A stretch of 34,080 bases of DNA from Pyrinomonadaceae bacterium (GCA_023717605.1 JAMQPH010000667.1:1-34080); one strand, 5' to 3'. Shown: positions 22,997 through 32,002, numbered from the stretch's first letter. Made by a program: numbers and translations. The notes: a model not told the origin generated them from the letters alone.

Positions 22997-24703
22997 CTAC
23001 TTCGCCTCGAAGACAATCTCACCATTGATCACCGTCATCACATTTCGCGTCTTCAGAATTTCCATCTCCGGAATCTTCATAATGTCGGCTGAGAGGATTG
23101 TGAAGTCGGCAAGTTTGCCCACCTCGATTGAGCCTCGAAGCTTTTCTTCAAAGGCAGCGAAGGCAGGCCAAATCGTGAACATCTTAATCGTCTGCTCGCG
23201 GGTAGCAGCCTCTTCGGGATGCCATCCTTCGCCGGAAAAGCCTTTCTGGTCCTTGCGGGCCACTGCTGCGTAGAACTCAATCATAGGCTCCCCACGCTCC
23301 ACCGGAGCGTCCGAGCCTCCAGCCACTACGACGCCTGACTTGATGAACATCTGCCATACGTACGCCCCGGCCAGACGTGGGACTCCCAGTCTGCTGGGCG
23401 CAAAATGCAGGTCGCCTATTGCGTGCGAAGGCTGCATTGAAGGAATCACACCGAGGTTCGCAAAACGTGGGATGTCTGTAGCGTCGACTATCTGCGCGTG
23501 CTCAATCCGCCAACGCGGTTCGCCGATCTTGCGTTGTTCAGGAGGCACGGCTTTGAAAGCCTTCTCATATTCGTCGAGCGTGAAGCGATTGGCGCGATCG
23601 CCAATGGCGTGTGTCTCCACCTGGATCCCCTGCTTCAGCGCTGTCTGCAGCATGGGGCCCAGCTCTTCCTGCTTGACAGTTAGAAAGCCTGACGTGTCGG
23701 GCGCATCTGAGTAAGGTGCGAGCAACGCCGCACCACGCGAACCGAGCGCACCATCAGAAACAACCTTGATCGTCCGCAGTGTGAACCGGTTATCGAAACT
23801 CCCAATCGTTGGCCCTTCCGCCAGCAGACGTGCAGAGCTTGGACCCGGACCGTGCACGGCCTTGTAGATGCGCAACTTGATCTTGCCTTCGCTGTAAAGT
23901 TTTTTGTAAAGGTCGATCTCCTGGTAACCACCTCCGGCATCCTGAATCTGCGTCCACCCGAGTTCAACATTGCGCTTGACGCCCAACTCGATTGCGCGCT
24001 CAGCATCTGCCGGGGTGGTAGCAGGAATGTGACGTCGGACCAACCCCTGCGCGGCGTCCAATAACATGCCGTTTGGCTCGCCTGTCTGCTTGTCCTTGGA
24101 GATTTCGCCACCGAAAGGACTCGGTGTGTTTTTGTTGACTCCAGCAATCTTAAGGGCAGCGCTGTTGACTACCGAAGCATGTCCATCTGCGCGCGTAAGA
24201 ACTACTGGGTTGTTTGGCGCAACTGTGTCGAGGTCTGCGCGAGTCGGAAAGACTGGCGGCTTCCAAAATGTTTCAATCCAGCCTCGACCGGTTACCCAAT
24301 CGCCGGGTCGTGCCTGCTCAACGCGCGCTTTCACTTTGCTTAGAAAGTCTTCAAGGCTGGTGACGCCTTCGAGATTCAAGGTCATCTCGCGGAAGCCGAC
24401 GCCGGTGAGGTGCTGATGAGCATCGGTCATTCCCGGCACCACGGTCTTACCCTGGAGATCTACAACTCTCGTGTTTTTGCCAACGTACTTCTGCGCTTCG
24501 GTATTTGATCCGACAAACACGATGCGATCTGCTTTTACAGCGACGGCTTCAGCCTTTGGTCTGTTGGAGTCGACGGTGTAGACATTTCCGTTCTTAAAAA
24601 CTACATCGGCGCTGGTTTGAACCTGGGGCGTTGTCCCATTGACCGCCAACAGACCAAGCGCAGCCAGGGCAATCAACATGAACGTCTGCGTAAACAGTTT
24701 CAT
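22997..24703 (-). CDS. exported amidohydrolase, YtcJ-like
   Basis: A 568 aa metal-dependent hydrolase of the amidohydrolase superfamily. A signal peptide (LFTQTFMLIALAALGLLAVNG) leads into a beta-sandwich with VVFKNGNVYTVDSNRPKAEA. The metal-binding HxH is in TDAHQHLTG; other conserved blocks are GRGWIETFW, ETHAIGDRA and ASIEVGKLADFTIL-like C-terminal pattern GSIEVGKLADFTIL. It is close to the YtcJ/exoenzyme regulatory AepA-like group, which hydrolyses amide or formyl bonds; substrate unknown. The start is taken at the ATG at 24703, preceded by AAGGA; a TTG at 24724 would add seven residues. Confidence 0.87.
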   Translation of the reverse strand: MKLFTQTFMLIALAALGLLAVNGTTPQVQTSADVVFKNGNVYTVDSNRPKAEAVAVKADRIVFVGSNTEAQKYVGKNTRVVDLQGKTVVPGMTDAHQHLTGVGFREMTLNLEGVTSLEDFLSKVKARVEQARPGDWVTGRGWIETFWKPPVFPTRADLDTVAPNNPVVLTRADGHASVVNSAALKIAGVNKNTPSPFGGEISKDKQTGEPNGMLLDAAQGLVRRHIPATTPADAERAIELGVKRNVELGWTQIQDAGGGYQEIDLYKKLYSEGKIKLRIYKAVHGPGPSSARLLAEGPTIGSFDNRFTLRTIKVVSDGALGSRGAALLAPYSDAPDTSGFLTVKQEELGPMLQTALKQGIQVETHAIGDRANRFTLDEYEKAFKAVPPEQRKIGEPRWRIEHAQIVDATDIPRFANLGVIPSMQPSHAIGDLHFAPSRLGVPRLAGAYVWQMFIKSGVVVAGGSDAPVERGEPMIEFYAAVARKDQKGFSGEGWHPEEAATREQTIKMFTIWPAFAAFEEKLRGSIEVGKLADFTILSADIMKIPEMEILKTRNVMTVINGEIVFEAK

Positions 24704-24843
24704 ATGCATTCCTTGGGAAAACAATTGATTAGACGCGAGCAGAATTCTTCGGAGCGGCAGTTTTATACCATTGAAGCAGCCGTTTCATACAGCATTGGAC
24801 GCCAAAGCTGCGAGGCGAAGTATTTTTTCTGATGCCTCTAACA

Positions 24844-24849
24844 TATAAT
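24844..24849 (+). promoter_or_regulatory. candidate -10 box for the dienelactone hydrolase
   Basis: A perfect TATAAT lies about 58 bases upstream of the start at 24907. No good -35 box is visible at 17 nt (TATTTT at 24821-24826), so the promoter is tentative. Confidence 0.35.
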
Positions 24850-24906
24850 TCCCACATTCGCAGCAACTGTCCGATCGTGGCCAATTGTCGTAGGGGGTTA
24901 ACTAAG

Positions 24907-25599
24907 ATGAACGCTGAAACACTCAACCTGAACACTTCAAGAGGCCAAACCACCGCCGTCGTTGCGCGCCCAGATGGGGACGCCACCGCAACGGTGATTC
25001 TGATTCACGAATGGTGGGGTATTAATGATCACATTCGCGACCTTGCCGGCCGGTACGCCAACGAAGGTTATATCGGCGTGGCGCCGGATCTGTATCGCGG
25101 CAAAGTGGCCAAGGATTCAGAAGAGGCGTCCCGGTTTATGTACGAGCTCGACACCGTGGACGGGCTGGAAACGATCAGCCAGGCACTCATGGAAGCCAAA
25201 CGCGCCTACGGAGTCCAGAAAATCGGCATTACCGGCTACTGTATGGGCGGCACCTTCGCGTTACGTGCGGCCTGCGAGATGAGCGAGCTAGCAGCTGCGG
25301 CTGCTTTTTACGGAGACATCCCAGAGGAAAAGGAGATCTCTAAACTGAAAGTGCCAACTATCTTCTTTGCAGGAAAGCGCGACAATTGGATCAACCCTGA
25401 AAAAGTCGCGATATTGAAAAAGGCGGCGCGCGAATACAGCCTACCGCTCGAAGTTGTGAGCTACGACGCAGACCACGCCTTCTTCAATGACACCAGGCCT
25501 GAAGTTTACGATGCGAATGCTGCAAAGGATGCGTGGCAGCGCGTGCTGACTCATTTCCGAAAGCACCTTTCTGAAGCCGCTCGACCAACTCGAGCGTGA
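24907..25599 (+). CDS. dienelactone hydrolase family protein
   Basis: A 230 aa alpha/beta hydrolase. The triad is Cys112 (GYCMGG), Asp159 (KRDNW) and His190 (DADHAFF), with the same spacing pattern as carboxymethylenebutenolidase. The early pattern ILIHEWWGINDHIRD is typical of the family. It would hydrolyse a lactone or ester in the cytoplasm, classically dienelactone in the chlorocatechol and beta-ketoadipate-type routes. No catechol genes are nearby. The start is the ATG at 24907 with AGGGGG upstream; an upstream ATG at 24832 would add 25 residues without family similarity. It is convergent with the PfkB gene. Confidence 0.9.
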   Translation: MNAETLNLNTSRGQTTAVVARPDGDATATVILIHEWWGINDHIRDLAGRYANEGYIGVAPDLYRGKVAKDSEEASRFMYELDTVDGLETISQALMEAKRAYGVQKIGITGYCMGGTFALRAACEMSELAAAAAFYGDIPEEKEISKLKVPTIFFAGKRDNWINPEKVAILKKAAREYSLPLEVVSYDADHAFFNDTRPEVYDANAAKDAWQRVLTHFRKHLSEAARPTRA

Positions 25600-25638
25600 T
25601 GCAGGATTAGAATTCTTCTGTAAGGAAGTTGGTCGTTT

Positions 25639-25743
25639 CATTTTCCATATCTCATTTTTCATTTCTCATTGGTCATTGGCCGGACGGTGCTGGGCTTTCT
25701 TTCCAATGAAAAACGAGAAATGAAAAATGACATATGGAAAATG
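25639..25743. repeat. inverted pair of CATT heptamer arrays, short loop
   Basis: Left array 25639-25680 and right array 25703-25743, with a 22-bp loop, are inverted copies. Each has six 7-nt units such as CATTTTC, CATTTCT and CATTGGT. It lies between the convergent dienelactone hydrolase and PfkB genes, and its right edge is one base from the PfkB stop codon. Transcripts of either gene would form a 40-bp hairpin. Confidence 0.9.
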
Positions 25744-25744
25744 A

Positions 25745-26692
25745 TCAGATGGGTGTGGCCGTCTTAAGGAACTCTTCCAACTCGACTCCTGTCGGTAGGG
25801 CCGTCCGCGCACCTAAAGCGCGACACTTCAAAGCGGCGGTTGCGTTCGCGAATCTCAAACTCGTTTCTATATCTTCTCCACGAAACAGTCCATATAAAAG
25901 GCCTCCATGGAATGCGTCTCCGGCTCCAGTGGTGTCGCGACAGGCGCCCGGCACTTCATAGGCAGGTGATTCGAAGAACTGGCCATCGCAGTATACCGTT
26001 GCGCCTCGCTTGCCCATGGTCATGCCCACCACTGCGCAGCCATAGCATGCTTTCAACTCGACCAGCGAGGCACGCTCGTCGCTGATGCCAGTTAGTCGGT
26101 GTGGAAATTCTCTTGAAGTAACCAGGACATCGATTAAGGGCAGCAGTTCGGGCAGTCCTTTGTAGATGTTGTCGATATCGGCAGTTACTATGGTCCCCGC
26201 TGCCCGCGCTGCTTGGGCCAGCCGGGTGCATGCCGGTGGATCATGGGCATCGATGTGCAAGACACGTCCCAACGAGGAGATTTTGACAGGTGCTTCGTCA
26301 GCGCCATATGCAAGGCGCTCATCGCGGTCCCAGACTATGGTTCGCTCACCAGAGCGCGCATCGATGATGATGAAAGCAACCTGATTGCGAGCGCCGGAAA
26401 CCACTTCAGCAAGCTCAATGTCAACACCTTCACCCTTGAGCGAGCTGAGTCCAAATTGTCCTTCTGCGTCAGATCCGAAGCGACCTGCGTAAGCCGTTTG
26501 CAAGCCGAACCGCTGTAAAGCAACCATTGCGCTTGCGGTTTGACCACCAGGAGACTGGCGATGCTCTTTGAATCGCACCTTAGTATCAAAAGCTGGATAT
26601 TCCGACACGACTATTAAATGATCGACTGCATTGACACCGAAACCGACAGCGTCGAATTGTCTTTGAGTCGGTAGTTTGAAAGGAAATAGCAC
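25745..26692 (-). CDS. PfkB family sugar kinase
   Basis: A 315 aa ribokinase-fold kinase. The N-terminal motif GGQTASAMVALQRFG (about residues 47-61) and the C-terminal ATP/catalytic motif DTTGAGDAFHGG (about 252-263, catalytic Asp near 258) are both clear. It phosphorylates a sugar or related alcohol; substrate unknown from sequence. The start is GTG at 26692. It is divergent from uvrC, and the two starts are about 96 bases apart, so their promoters share this spacer. Confidence 0.9.
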   Translation of the reverse strand: MLFPFKLPTQRQFDAVGFGVNAVDHLIVVSEYPAFDTKVRFKEHRQSPGGQTASAMVALQRFGLQTAYAGRFGSDAEGQFGLSSLKGEGVDIELAEVVSGARNQVAFIIIDARSGERTIVWDRDERLAYGADEAPVKISSLGRVLHIDAHDPPACTRLAQAARAAGTIVTADIDNIYKGLPELLPLIDVLVTSREFPHRLTGISDERASLVELKACYGCAVVGMTMGKRGATVYCDGQFFESPAYEVPGACRDTTGAGDAFHGGLLYGLFRGEDIETSLRFANATAALKCRALGARTALPTGVELEEFLKTATPI

Positions 26693-26788
26693 TATGAGGT
26701 TCTCTTTTCGAAGCAGAAATGCATTCGTTATCCTTCTAAGCTAAAATGAATCGAGCAAATCCCCTGTAATTCCAAAGCAATTGCCGAA

Positions 26789-28657
26789 GTGACCTTAGAC
26801 GAAAAACTAAAAGAAATTCCACGTTCTGCCGGTGTCTATCTCTACAAAGACAGCGCCGGTAAGACTATCTACATCGGCAAGGCGAAAAACCTGCGTAGCC
26901 GGGTCCGTTCCTACTTTCAAGCGCGACCCTTCGATCGTAAGACCGACGCCCTTCTCAGACAGATTGCTGATGTCGAGTTCATCGTCACTGACAATGAAGT
27001 CGAGGCATTGATACTCGAAGCAACGCTAACTAAAAAACATAAGCCTCGCTACAACGTCAATCTGAAAGATGATAAGTCGTATCCGCACCTTAAACTTACT
27101 ATCAATGAACCGTTTCCGAAGGTCGTAATCACCAGACGAATACAAAATGATGGAGCGCTTTACTTCGGCCCCTTCTTGCCGGCCAGCCTCGCTCGCAAGA
27201 CCATCGACCTGATTAATCGAACATTCCAACTGCGAACCTGCGATATCGAAATTGACGGTAAGGCCCCTCGACCGTGTCTTGAGTACCACATCAAACGCTG
27301 CCTTGGTCCATGCGTCAAGGGATTGTGCACCCCGCAGCAGTATCAGGAAGCGGTGAGAGATGTGCGCCTGTTGCTGGAAGGGCGGAACAAAGAGCTCGCC
27401 GATACACTTGCTGACCGCATGACGCAAGCTTCGACAGATCTTCGTTACGAAATGGCGGCTAAGTATCGCGATCTACGTAAGACTGTTATCAAGCTTTCGG
27501 AACAACAGAAGATGGCCACTTCGCCGGAGCGGGATGTGGACATCTTTGCCTACTACCGCGAAGGTCGCCGGCTGGCGCTGCAGCTATTCACAATGCGTGA
27601 AGGCCACATCGTCGGGCGGCGTGAGTTTTTCTGGGAAGATCTGCCGGAAGGCGATTTCGATCCGGCTTCATTCCTGAGTGATGTTCTAGCCCAGTACTAC
27701 ACGACCGACTACGTGCCCAAAGAGATTCACGTGCCGGTAGATTTCGAAGATCGCGAGTTGCTGGAACAGGCCTTGAGCTCGCGAAAGGGACGGCGCGTCA
27801 AGATTCAGCATACCCAACGAGGAGAGAAGCGCGACTTGATTGATCTAGGCGAGAAGAATGCAAAGCTGGCGTTTGAGCAGCGGTTTCGCGTGCTTAAGCC
27901 GGACATGAAACTCGTGCTCGAGGAGTTGCAGGAGACTCTGGAATTGCCTCGGTTTCCAACTCGTATTGAGTCTTTCGATATCTCAAACATTCAAGGCGCG
28001 GAGAATGTGGCCGGGATGGTGGTCTCGGAAAACGGAAAGATGAATCGCGCGGAATATCGTAAGTTTCGTATCCGGACGGTTGAAGGCTCAAACGATGTTG
28101 CGTCTATGCGCGAAGCAGTCTTTCGCCGCTACCGCCGGGTGCTGGATGAAGGAAAGCCCTTACCGGACTTGATCATGATTGATGGAGGCAAGGGTCAACT
28201 CAAGGCGGCTGCCGATGCCATGCGCGAACTTGATCTGGAGGCAGTGCCGATGGTTGGCGTCGTCAAACCTCCGTTCCGACACAACGATGTATCGCACCTA
28301 CTGGTAAAAGGGCGAGAGGATGAACCAGTTTATCTCGACTCTCATTCACTGATTCTCCGCTTGTTGCAGATGATTCGCGACGAAACACATCGATACGCTG
28401 TCACCTATCATCGCAAACGCCGGGAGTTGCGCGACTTTACGTCCGAGCTGACCGCCATACCCGGGGTTGGTGCCAAGCGCAAGACTCGTTTGCTGAGGCA
28501 GTTCGGCTCGATTCAACGAGTCGCGCTGGCGAGCGTGTCGGAGCTGTCGCCTTTCGTGGGATTGAAAACCGCTACTGAGATTGTCGAGCACTTCGGTCGC
28601 CAACGCAGCCTCGCCGAAGGTGAAACGGCAATAGCGCACGACAGCACAAGCGGCTGA
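26789..28657 (+). CDS. uvrC: UvrABC excinuclease subunit C
   Basis: A 622 aa nucleotide-excision-repair nuclease that makes both incisions around UvrB-bound DNA damage. The GIY-YIG domain (residues 14-40, GVYLYKDSAGKTIYIGKAKN) has Arg and Tyr residues of the 3' incision site. A cysteine cluster (TCDIEIDGKAPRPC, CLGPC) lies at about 150-180. The UVR and central RNase H-like 5' endonuclease domain follow, with VPVDFEDRELLEQAL, SFDISNIQG and MIDGGKGQ. A helix-hairpin-helix pair ends the protein (AIPGVGAKRKTRLLRQFGS). The start is GTG (26789). A DUF2231 membrane gene follows after about 100 bases. Confidence 0.97.
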   Translation: MTLDEKLKEIPRSAGVYLYKDSAGKTIYIGKAKNLRSRVRSYFQARPFDRKTDALLRQIADVEFIVTDNEVEALILEATLTKKHKPRYNVNLKDDKSYPHLKLTINEPFPKVVITRRIQNDGALYFGPFLPASLARKTIDLINRTFQLRTCDIEIDGKAPRPCLEYHIKRCLGPCVKGLCTPQQYQEAVRDVRLLLEGRNKELADTLADRMTQASTDLRYEMAAKYRDLRKTVIKLSEQQKMATSPERDVDIFAYYREGRRLALQLFTMREGHIVGRREFFWEDLPEGDFDPASFLSDVLAQYYTTDYVPKEIHVPVDFEDRELLEQALSSRKGRRVKIQHTQRGEKRDLIDLGEKNAKLAFEQRFRVLKPDMKLVLEELQETLELPRFPTRIESFDISNIQGAENVAGMVVSENGKMNRAEYRKFRIRTVEGSNDVASMREAVFRRYRRVLDEGKPLPDLIMIDGGKGQLKAAADAMRELDLEAVPMVGVVKPPFRHNDVSHLLVKGREDEPVYLDSHSLILRLLQMIRDETHRYAVTYHRKRRELRDFTSELTAIPGVGAKRKTRLLRQFGSIQRVALASVSELSPFVGLKTATEIVEHFGRQRSLAEGETAIAHDSTSG

Positions 28658-28759
28658 GAACTCGGACGGTTCAGTGACAGCGAAGCAAGAAGCCATCAAG
28701 CGTCGGTTAAACTCAAACTCTGTCACCTATATAAACCAAACAACCTGAGGAGGTTACTC

Positions 28760-29251
28760 ATGGCGAGCAAAGCAAGTATCGCAGGTCATCCGATTCACCC
28801 GATGATCATTCCTTTTCCTCTCGCTCTATGGACCACCTCGTTCGTGGCTGATGTGATCTTCTATTTCTGGCGTGGCCAAAGTCTGCTTGTGATCTCAAAG
28901 TTTTTGCTTGCAGCAGGCTGCCTGGGCGCGGTTGCGGCAGCAATACCAGGCATTATTGATTGGTTAGCTATCAAGGATACGAAGGTGAAACGAATAGCTA
29001 ACTGGCACGCGCGTTTGAATATTATTGCGCTGATAGTATTTGCGACGAGTCTCTACTTGCGAATGAAGGTTGGTGCGCCGTTAGTTAACTACGGCCTCAA
29101 GATCCCCTATCTGCTATCCCTTCTCGGCGTGATTCTGATTTCAATCTCGGGGTGGCTCGGTGGCGCCTTGTCTTTTGAACACGGCGTGGGAGTAGCGCCG
29201 CAACACGACTCGCCGGAAGAGGAAGTAGCAAAGGTCAGGTTTCCTGCTTGA
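28760..29251 (+). CDS. DUF2231 membrane protein
   Basis: A 163 aa integral membrane protein with about four hydrophobic segments (residues 18-36, 44-66, 85-100 and 117-140). The N-terminal motif GHPIHPMIIPFP is the family signature of DUF2231; the conserved His-Pro pairs may bind a cofactor or metal. Function is not established. The start has a strong AGGAGG-type site. A terminator follows at 29293-29333. Confidence 0.9.
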   Translation: MASKASIAGHPIHPMIIPFPLALWTTSFVADVIFYFWRGQSLLVISKFLLAAGCLGAVAAAIPGIIDWLAIKDTKVKRIANWHARLNIIALIVFATSLYLRMKVGAPLVNYGLKIPYLLSLLGVILISISGWLGGALSFEHGVGVAPQHDSPEEEVAKVRFPA

Positions 29252-29292
29252 CCGCAGCCCTGACCTGGTTCCTCGACGTCCTTAAACACAAC

Positions 29293-29333
29293 ACCGCCCG
29301 GACTTCGCCTGAAATCCGGGCGGTAGTTTTTTC
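29293..29333 (+). terminator. Rho-independent terminator
   Basis: A perfect 10-bp stem (29293-29302 against 29315-29324) with a 12-nt loop is followed by a T-rich run (AGTTTTTT). It ends the uvrC/DUF2231 transcript at the junction with the convergent gene at 29346. It is the only convergent junction here with a conventional terminator. Confidence 0.88.
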
Positions 29334-29345
29334 TCCGCAGCTTGA

Positions 29346-30098
29346 TTAACCCTGGGGTTGTGGACCTCGCGTGCCGCTGAACTCATACGAGATGTGCATC
29401 TTGAGCGATCCATCCAACATCTCCGCTCGAACGTCTTTTACCCGGGCTTTCACCGCTCCATTACTCGCTCTTACCGGAATCATGAGTTGTAGTTGTGCGG
29501 CTCGGATTAACTCAAGCGGATTTACGCGCTGGTCGATAGCGTTGCGCACGAACACGGTCACGAAGTTGTTCGCCATGGGATTCACACCCTCCAGGGTGAC
29601 GCCCTCAACGTTCACTTGTCCGTAGACGGTTTGGCTTCCTTCGTCGAAGCGGAGTTGGATGCTCGTCTGCGCCCAACCCTTAAACTGCATACAGTTGCCC
29701 AGCAGATTGTAGCTACCGCTAAAGGCGAGCGGAGCCGTGATCTTGCCGTTGGCAAATTGAACTTCGGTTTTGATGTTGCTGCCTTCCGGCGCCAACGTGA
29801 TTGTATTGGTACAGCCTTGCTGGAAAGCGATGAGCTCCGTGCCGGCAGAGATCGGTGCTGGCTCGATTCCAGCGAGGTGAAACGATGGTGCACCCAGGTC
29901 CTGGAAGATCGTGGCCAGAAACTTTTGCACGAACCCGTTTGTGAGAGTGACAACTACCGTGCCCCCCGCATCGCCGCTCGCTTCAGGAGCTTGCACCTGC
30001 GTCCCCGGCGTCGACTTCGCGCGCGGTGTGCCGAGGAAGAACACTGCCGCTCCTGCTCCCACAACCAACCCCAGGAGAAGAATAATCAAGTATTTCAT
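29346..30098 (-). CDS. membrane-anchored envelope protein, 250 aa
   Basis: Residues 3-22 (YLIILLLGLVVGAGAAVFFL) are an uncleaved anchor or signal peptide. The rest is a predicted extracytoplasmic beta-rich domain with the patterns VTLTNGFVQKFLATIF, NIKTEVQFANGKITAPL and QVNVEGVTLEGV, and a pair of Cys residues (about 95 and 137) that could form a disulphide. I do not recognise a family. It follows the 305 aa lipoprotein gene after 8 bases on the same strand, so the two are probably an operon. Confidence 0.65.
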   Translation of the reverse strand: MKYLIILLLGLVVGAGAAVFFLGTPRAKSTPGTQVQAPEASGDAGGTVVVTLTNGFVQKFLATIFQDLGAPSFHLAGIEPAPISAGTELIAFQQGCTNTITLAPEGSNIKTEVQFANGKITAPLAFSGSYNLLGNCMQFKGWAQTSIQLRFDEGSQTVYGQVNVEGVTLEGVNPMANNFVTVFVRNAIDQRVNPLELIRAAQLQLMIPVRASNGAVKARVKDVRAEMLDGSLKMHISYEFSGTRGPQPQG

Positions 30099-30106
30099 CA
30101 GAATGT

Positions 30107-31024
30107 CTAACCTCGCGGCGAAGGTGATGATGTTGCAGTTGGTGATGCGCCGGGCGTGGAACTACCCTGCGTAGCCATACTACTAAGCAGCGCCTTAACC
30201 AACGCGGCCGCCGCATTTGTCACGGCGTCTATTTGCTGCCTGACCTGCGCAGGTGGCACTTTACTGAATCCGGCAGGCACTTCAAACAGCGCATTGTCGA
30301 CGTTCGTGTTGATGTCGCGCATCTCTGCGACTACCTTCGCGCCTTTAACGCCCTGGACATTGCCGCTGGCTTCCGTGAATAGTTCAGCTCGCAGGGGCAG
30401 ACCAGTTTCCTTGTCTACAAAAACAAATGCTTCAGCGCTGACCTGGCCTGCTTGTGTGCCGGTGTTTCGGGTAGTCGCGTACCGATACTTATCGGCAGTT
30501 CGTCCTGTGATCGTCTCTTCGCCAACTCGTTCGACGCCTTTCAAGTTTTCCAGGCGCGAGACTAGTTGTCCCGGAGTCATCAGCTTGTGCAGTTGAAACC
30601 CGGTGGCTTCAGGAGTCAGCTCCGCATACTGCTTGCGGGCCGGTGCGATGACAATGTGCAGGCCAGCCTTTTCCAGGTAAATGAGATCCGAGCCGTCCGG
30701 CAGCTTGAATGAAACACGGCGATCGCCGCCACTGCGCGCCACTTCAGCGGATAAGGTTGGGATACCGATCGTCTTTTCGCCACCCTCAGTTTCCGCGCTA
30801 AGCACCAGCGTCGCGCGATATCGCTCGGGTTCGCGCGCGGCAATACCGGCGGCCGGCGCTGTAGAGACGTTGGCATTTACGTTAGCTGGTGCTGAGTTTG
30901 CGTTAGCAGTCAGGTTCGCATTGGAGTTTGTATTGGTAGCAGGCTGACAGGCGCTGCCTATTGCGATTAATGCGGCTGTCATAACAGAACAGATTAGTGC
31001 CGATGGCTTACCAGGTGTTTTCAT
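30107..31024 (-). CDS. lipoprotein, LolA-like domain
   Basis: A 305 aa lipoprotein. The signal peptide ends in the lipobox GSAC (Cys about 26). An Asn/Ala-rich linker follows (NTNSNANL and similar, about 30-60). The main domain (about 65-260) has a beta-rich pattern with YRATLVLSAET, VSFKLPDGSDLIYLEKAG, GEETITGRTADKYRY and FVFVDKETGLPLRAEL, which resembles the outer-membrane lipoprotein-sorting/LolA-like fold. The C-terminus is Thr/Ser/Pro-rich. It probably sits in an envelope membrane. It has a clear GGAG site before its ATG and is followed by the 250 aa gene. Confidence 0.72.
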   Translation of the reverse strand: MKTPGKPSALICSVMTAALIAIGSACQPATNTNSNANLTANANSAPANVNANVSTAPAAGIAAREPERYRATLVLSAETEGGEKTIGIPTLSAEVARSGGDRRVSFKLPDGSDLIYLEKAGLHIVIAPARKQYAELTPEATGFQLHKLMTPGQLVSRLENLKGVERVGEETITGRTADKYRYATTRNTGTQAGQVSAEAFVFVDKETGLPLRAELFTEASGNVQGVKGAKVVAEMRDINTNVDNALFEVPAGFSKVPPAQVRQQIDAVTNAAAALVKALLSSMATQGSSTPGASPTATSSPSPRG

Positions 31025-31128
31025 GAGAGATCTCCGGAATTCAAGCGCCGCAGCGCTGTTTTAATCAGAGGGGGTGAAAGGGAAGTCGTAGGATACCATG
31101 CACGGCCCAGCAGGCAAACAGTCGATCA

Positions 31129-31157
31129 TTGACTTAGATCCGGTTTTAGACTAGAAG
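31129..31157 (+). promoter_or_regulatory. sigma-70 promoter for the small lipoprotein
   Basis: TTGACT (31129-31134) and TAGAAG (31152-31157) are 17 nt apart, 36 bases upstream of the ATG at 31194. Confidence 0.6.
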
Positions 31158-31193
31158 CGGACTGCTTTTCCATTCCACTTGCGGGTTCAAACA

Positions 31194-31823
31194 ATGAAAC
31201 ACATTCCACTCTTTCTGGTTTTGGGATTTGCTCTTTCACTATGCGGCTTGACCAATAAGCTAAAAAAAGAAGTAAGCAGCTCTGGCGACGCAAACAAATC
31301 TACTGCGAGCGATAACGACGCACCTGCCGAGCGCCCTGTGCCAACAGCAGGTCAGATTGCAGCAATTTCAGGTGGTCAAACCGTTACTTGGGATCAACAG
31401 GGGATGTCCTGGACCGTCCCGTCGAATTGGTCGAAGGCGTCCGAGGAGTCTAAAGAACTCTTGTGGCGTTCACCCGGCGGGTCCGACGCGGCCAACCTAA
31501 TCGTGAGCATTTCACCGATGGATGAAAGCTTTCCCACCGACATCAGCATTAAGGCGTTCTATGATGGAGCCAAGACTCGCGCTAAGAACGGAGAAGTGGA
31601 TGAATTGAAGTGGGTCGAGATTGACGGCCTCAAGGGTGTTCAGTTTCGCGAATCAAATCCCGAGAAGCCCGACGGTATCAGGCGGCTACAATGGCTGGCC
31701 TATCGCAAATACGCCGGGCAGGTGCAGATGATTAATCTGATGCTCTCCAGTAGCGGCAAGGGCTTTCCCCAGCACCAGGATGCAATGTATGGGATCCTTT
31801 ACTCCACGAAGATCACTAAGTGA
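31194..31823 (+). CDS. small lipoprotein, 209 aa
   Basis: Starts at ATG 31194 (MKHIPLFLVLGFALSLC), with a lipobox LSLC (Cys about residue 17) and a GLTNKLKK motif after it, common in related lipoproteins. A Ser/Asp-rich linker is followed by a domain with MSWTVPSNWSKASEESKELLWRSP in the first half and KGVQFRES, IRRLQWLAYRKYAGQVQMI in the second, of unknown function. A TTG at 31179 would add five residues and is less likely. It is convergent with the ARPP-1 gene, from which it is separated by a heptamer inverted pair. Confidence 0.7.
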   Translation: MKHIPLFLVLGFALSLCGLTNKLKKEVSSSGDANKSTASDNDAPAERPVPTAGQIAAISGGQTVTWDQQGMSWTVPSNWSKASEESKELLWRSPGGSDAANLIVSISPMDESFPTDISIKAFYDGAKTRAKNGEVDELKWVEIDGLKGVQFRESNPEKPDGIRRLQWLAYRKYAGQVQMINLMLSSSGKGFPQHQDAMYGILYSTKITK

Positions 31824-31835
31824 CATAGACCGGTC

Positions 31836-32002
31836 CATTTTCCATATATCATTTGACATTTCCCATTGGTCATTTAAGAGTGTGTGCTCGCTTAAGTCGC
31901 CGGCTCTTGACTCGTTGGAGATCGTCCACGCTTACAAACGAAAACCTAGATCCGATTCTAGACAATGAGCAATGAGAAATGTCAAATGATATATGGAAAA
32001 TG
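31836..32002. repeat. inverted pair of CATT heptamer arrays
   Basis: Left array 31836-31874 and right array 31963-32002 are inverted copies with the same heptamer order (CATTTTC, CATATAT, CATTTGA and so on). Outer flanks also match (CCGG). The enclosed ~88 bp has no gene. The right arm closely matches the arm at 7092-7140, more than 24 kb away. It lies between the convergent lipoprotein and ARPP-1 genes. Confidence 0.9.

Noticed and set aside
24832-24906. An N-terminal extension of the dienelactone hydrolase to 24832
   Set aside because: The ATG at 24907 has a good ribosome-binding site and a normal family N-terminus; the predicted -10 box lies inside the extension.
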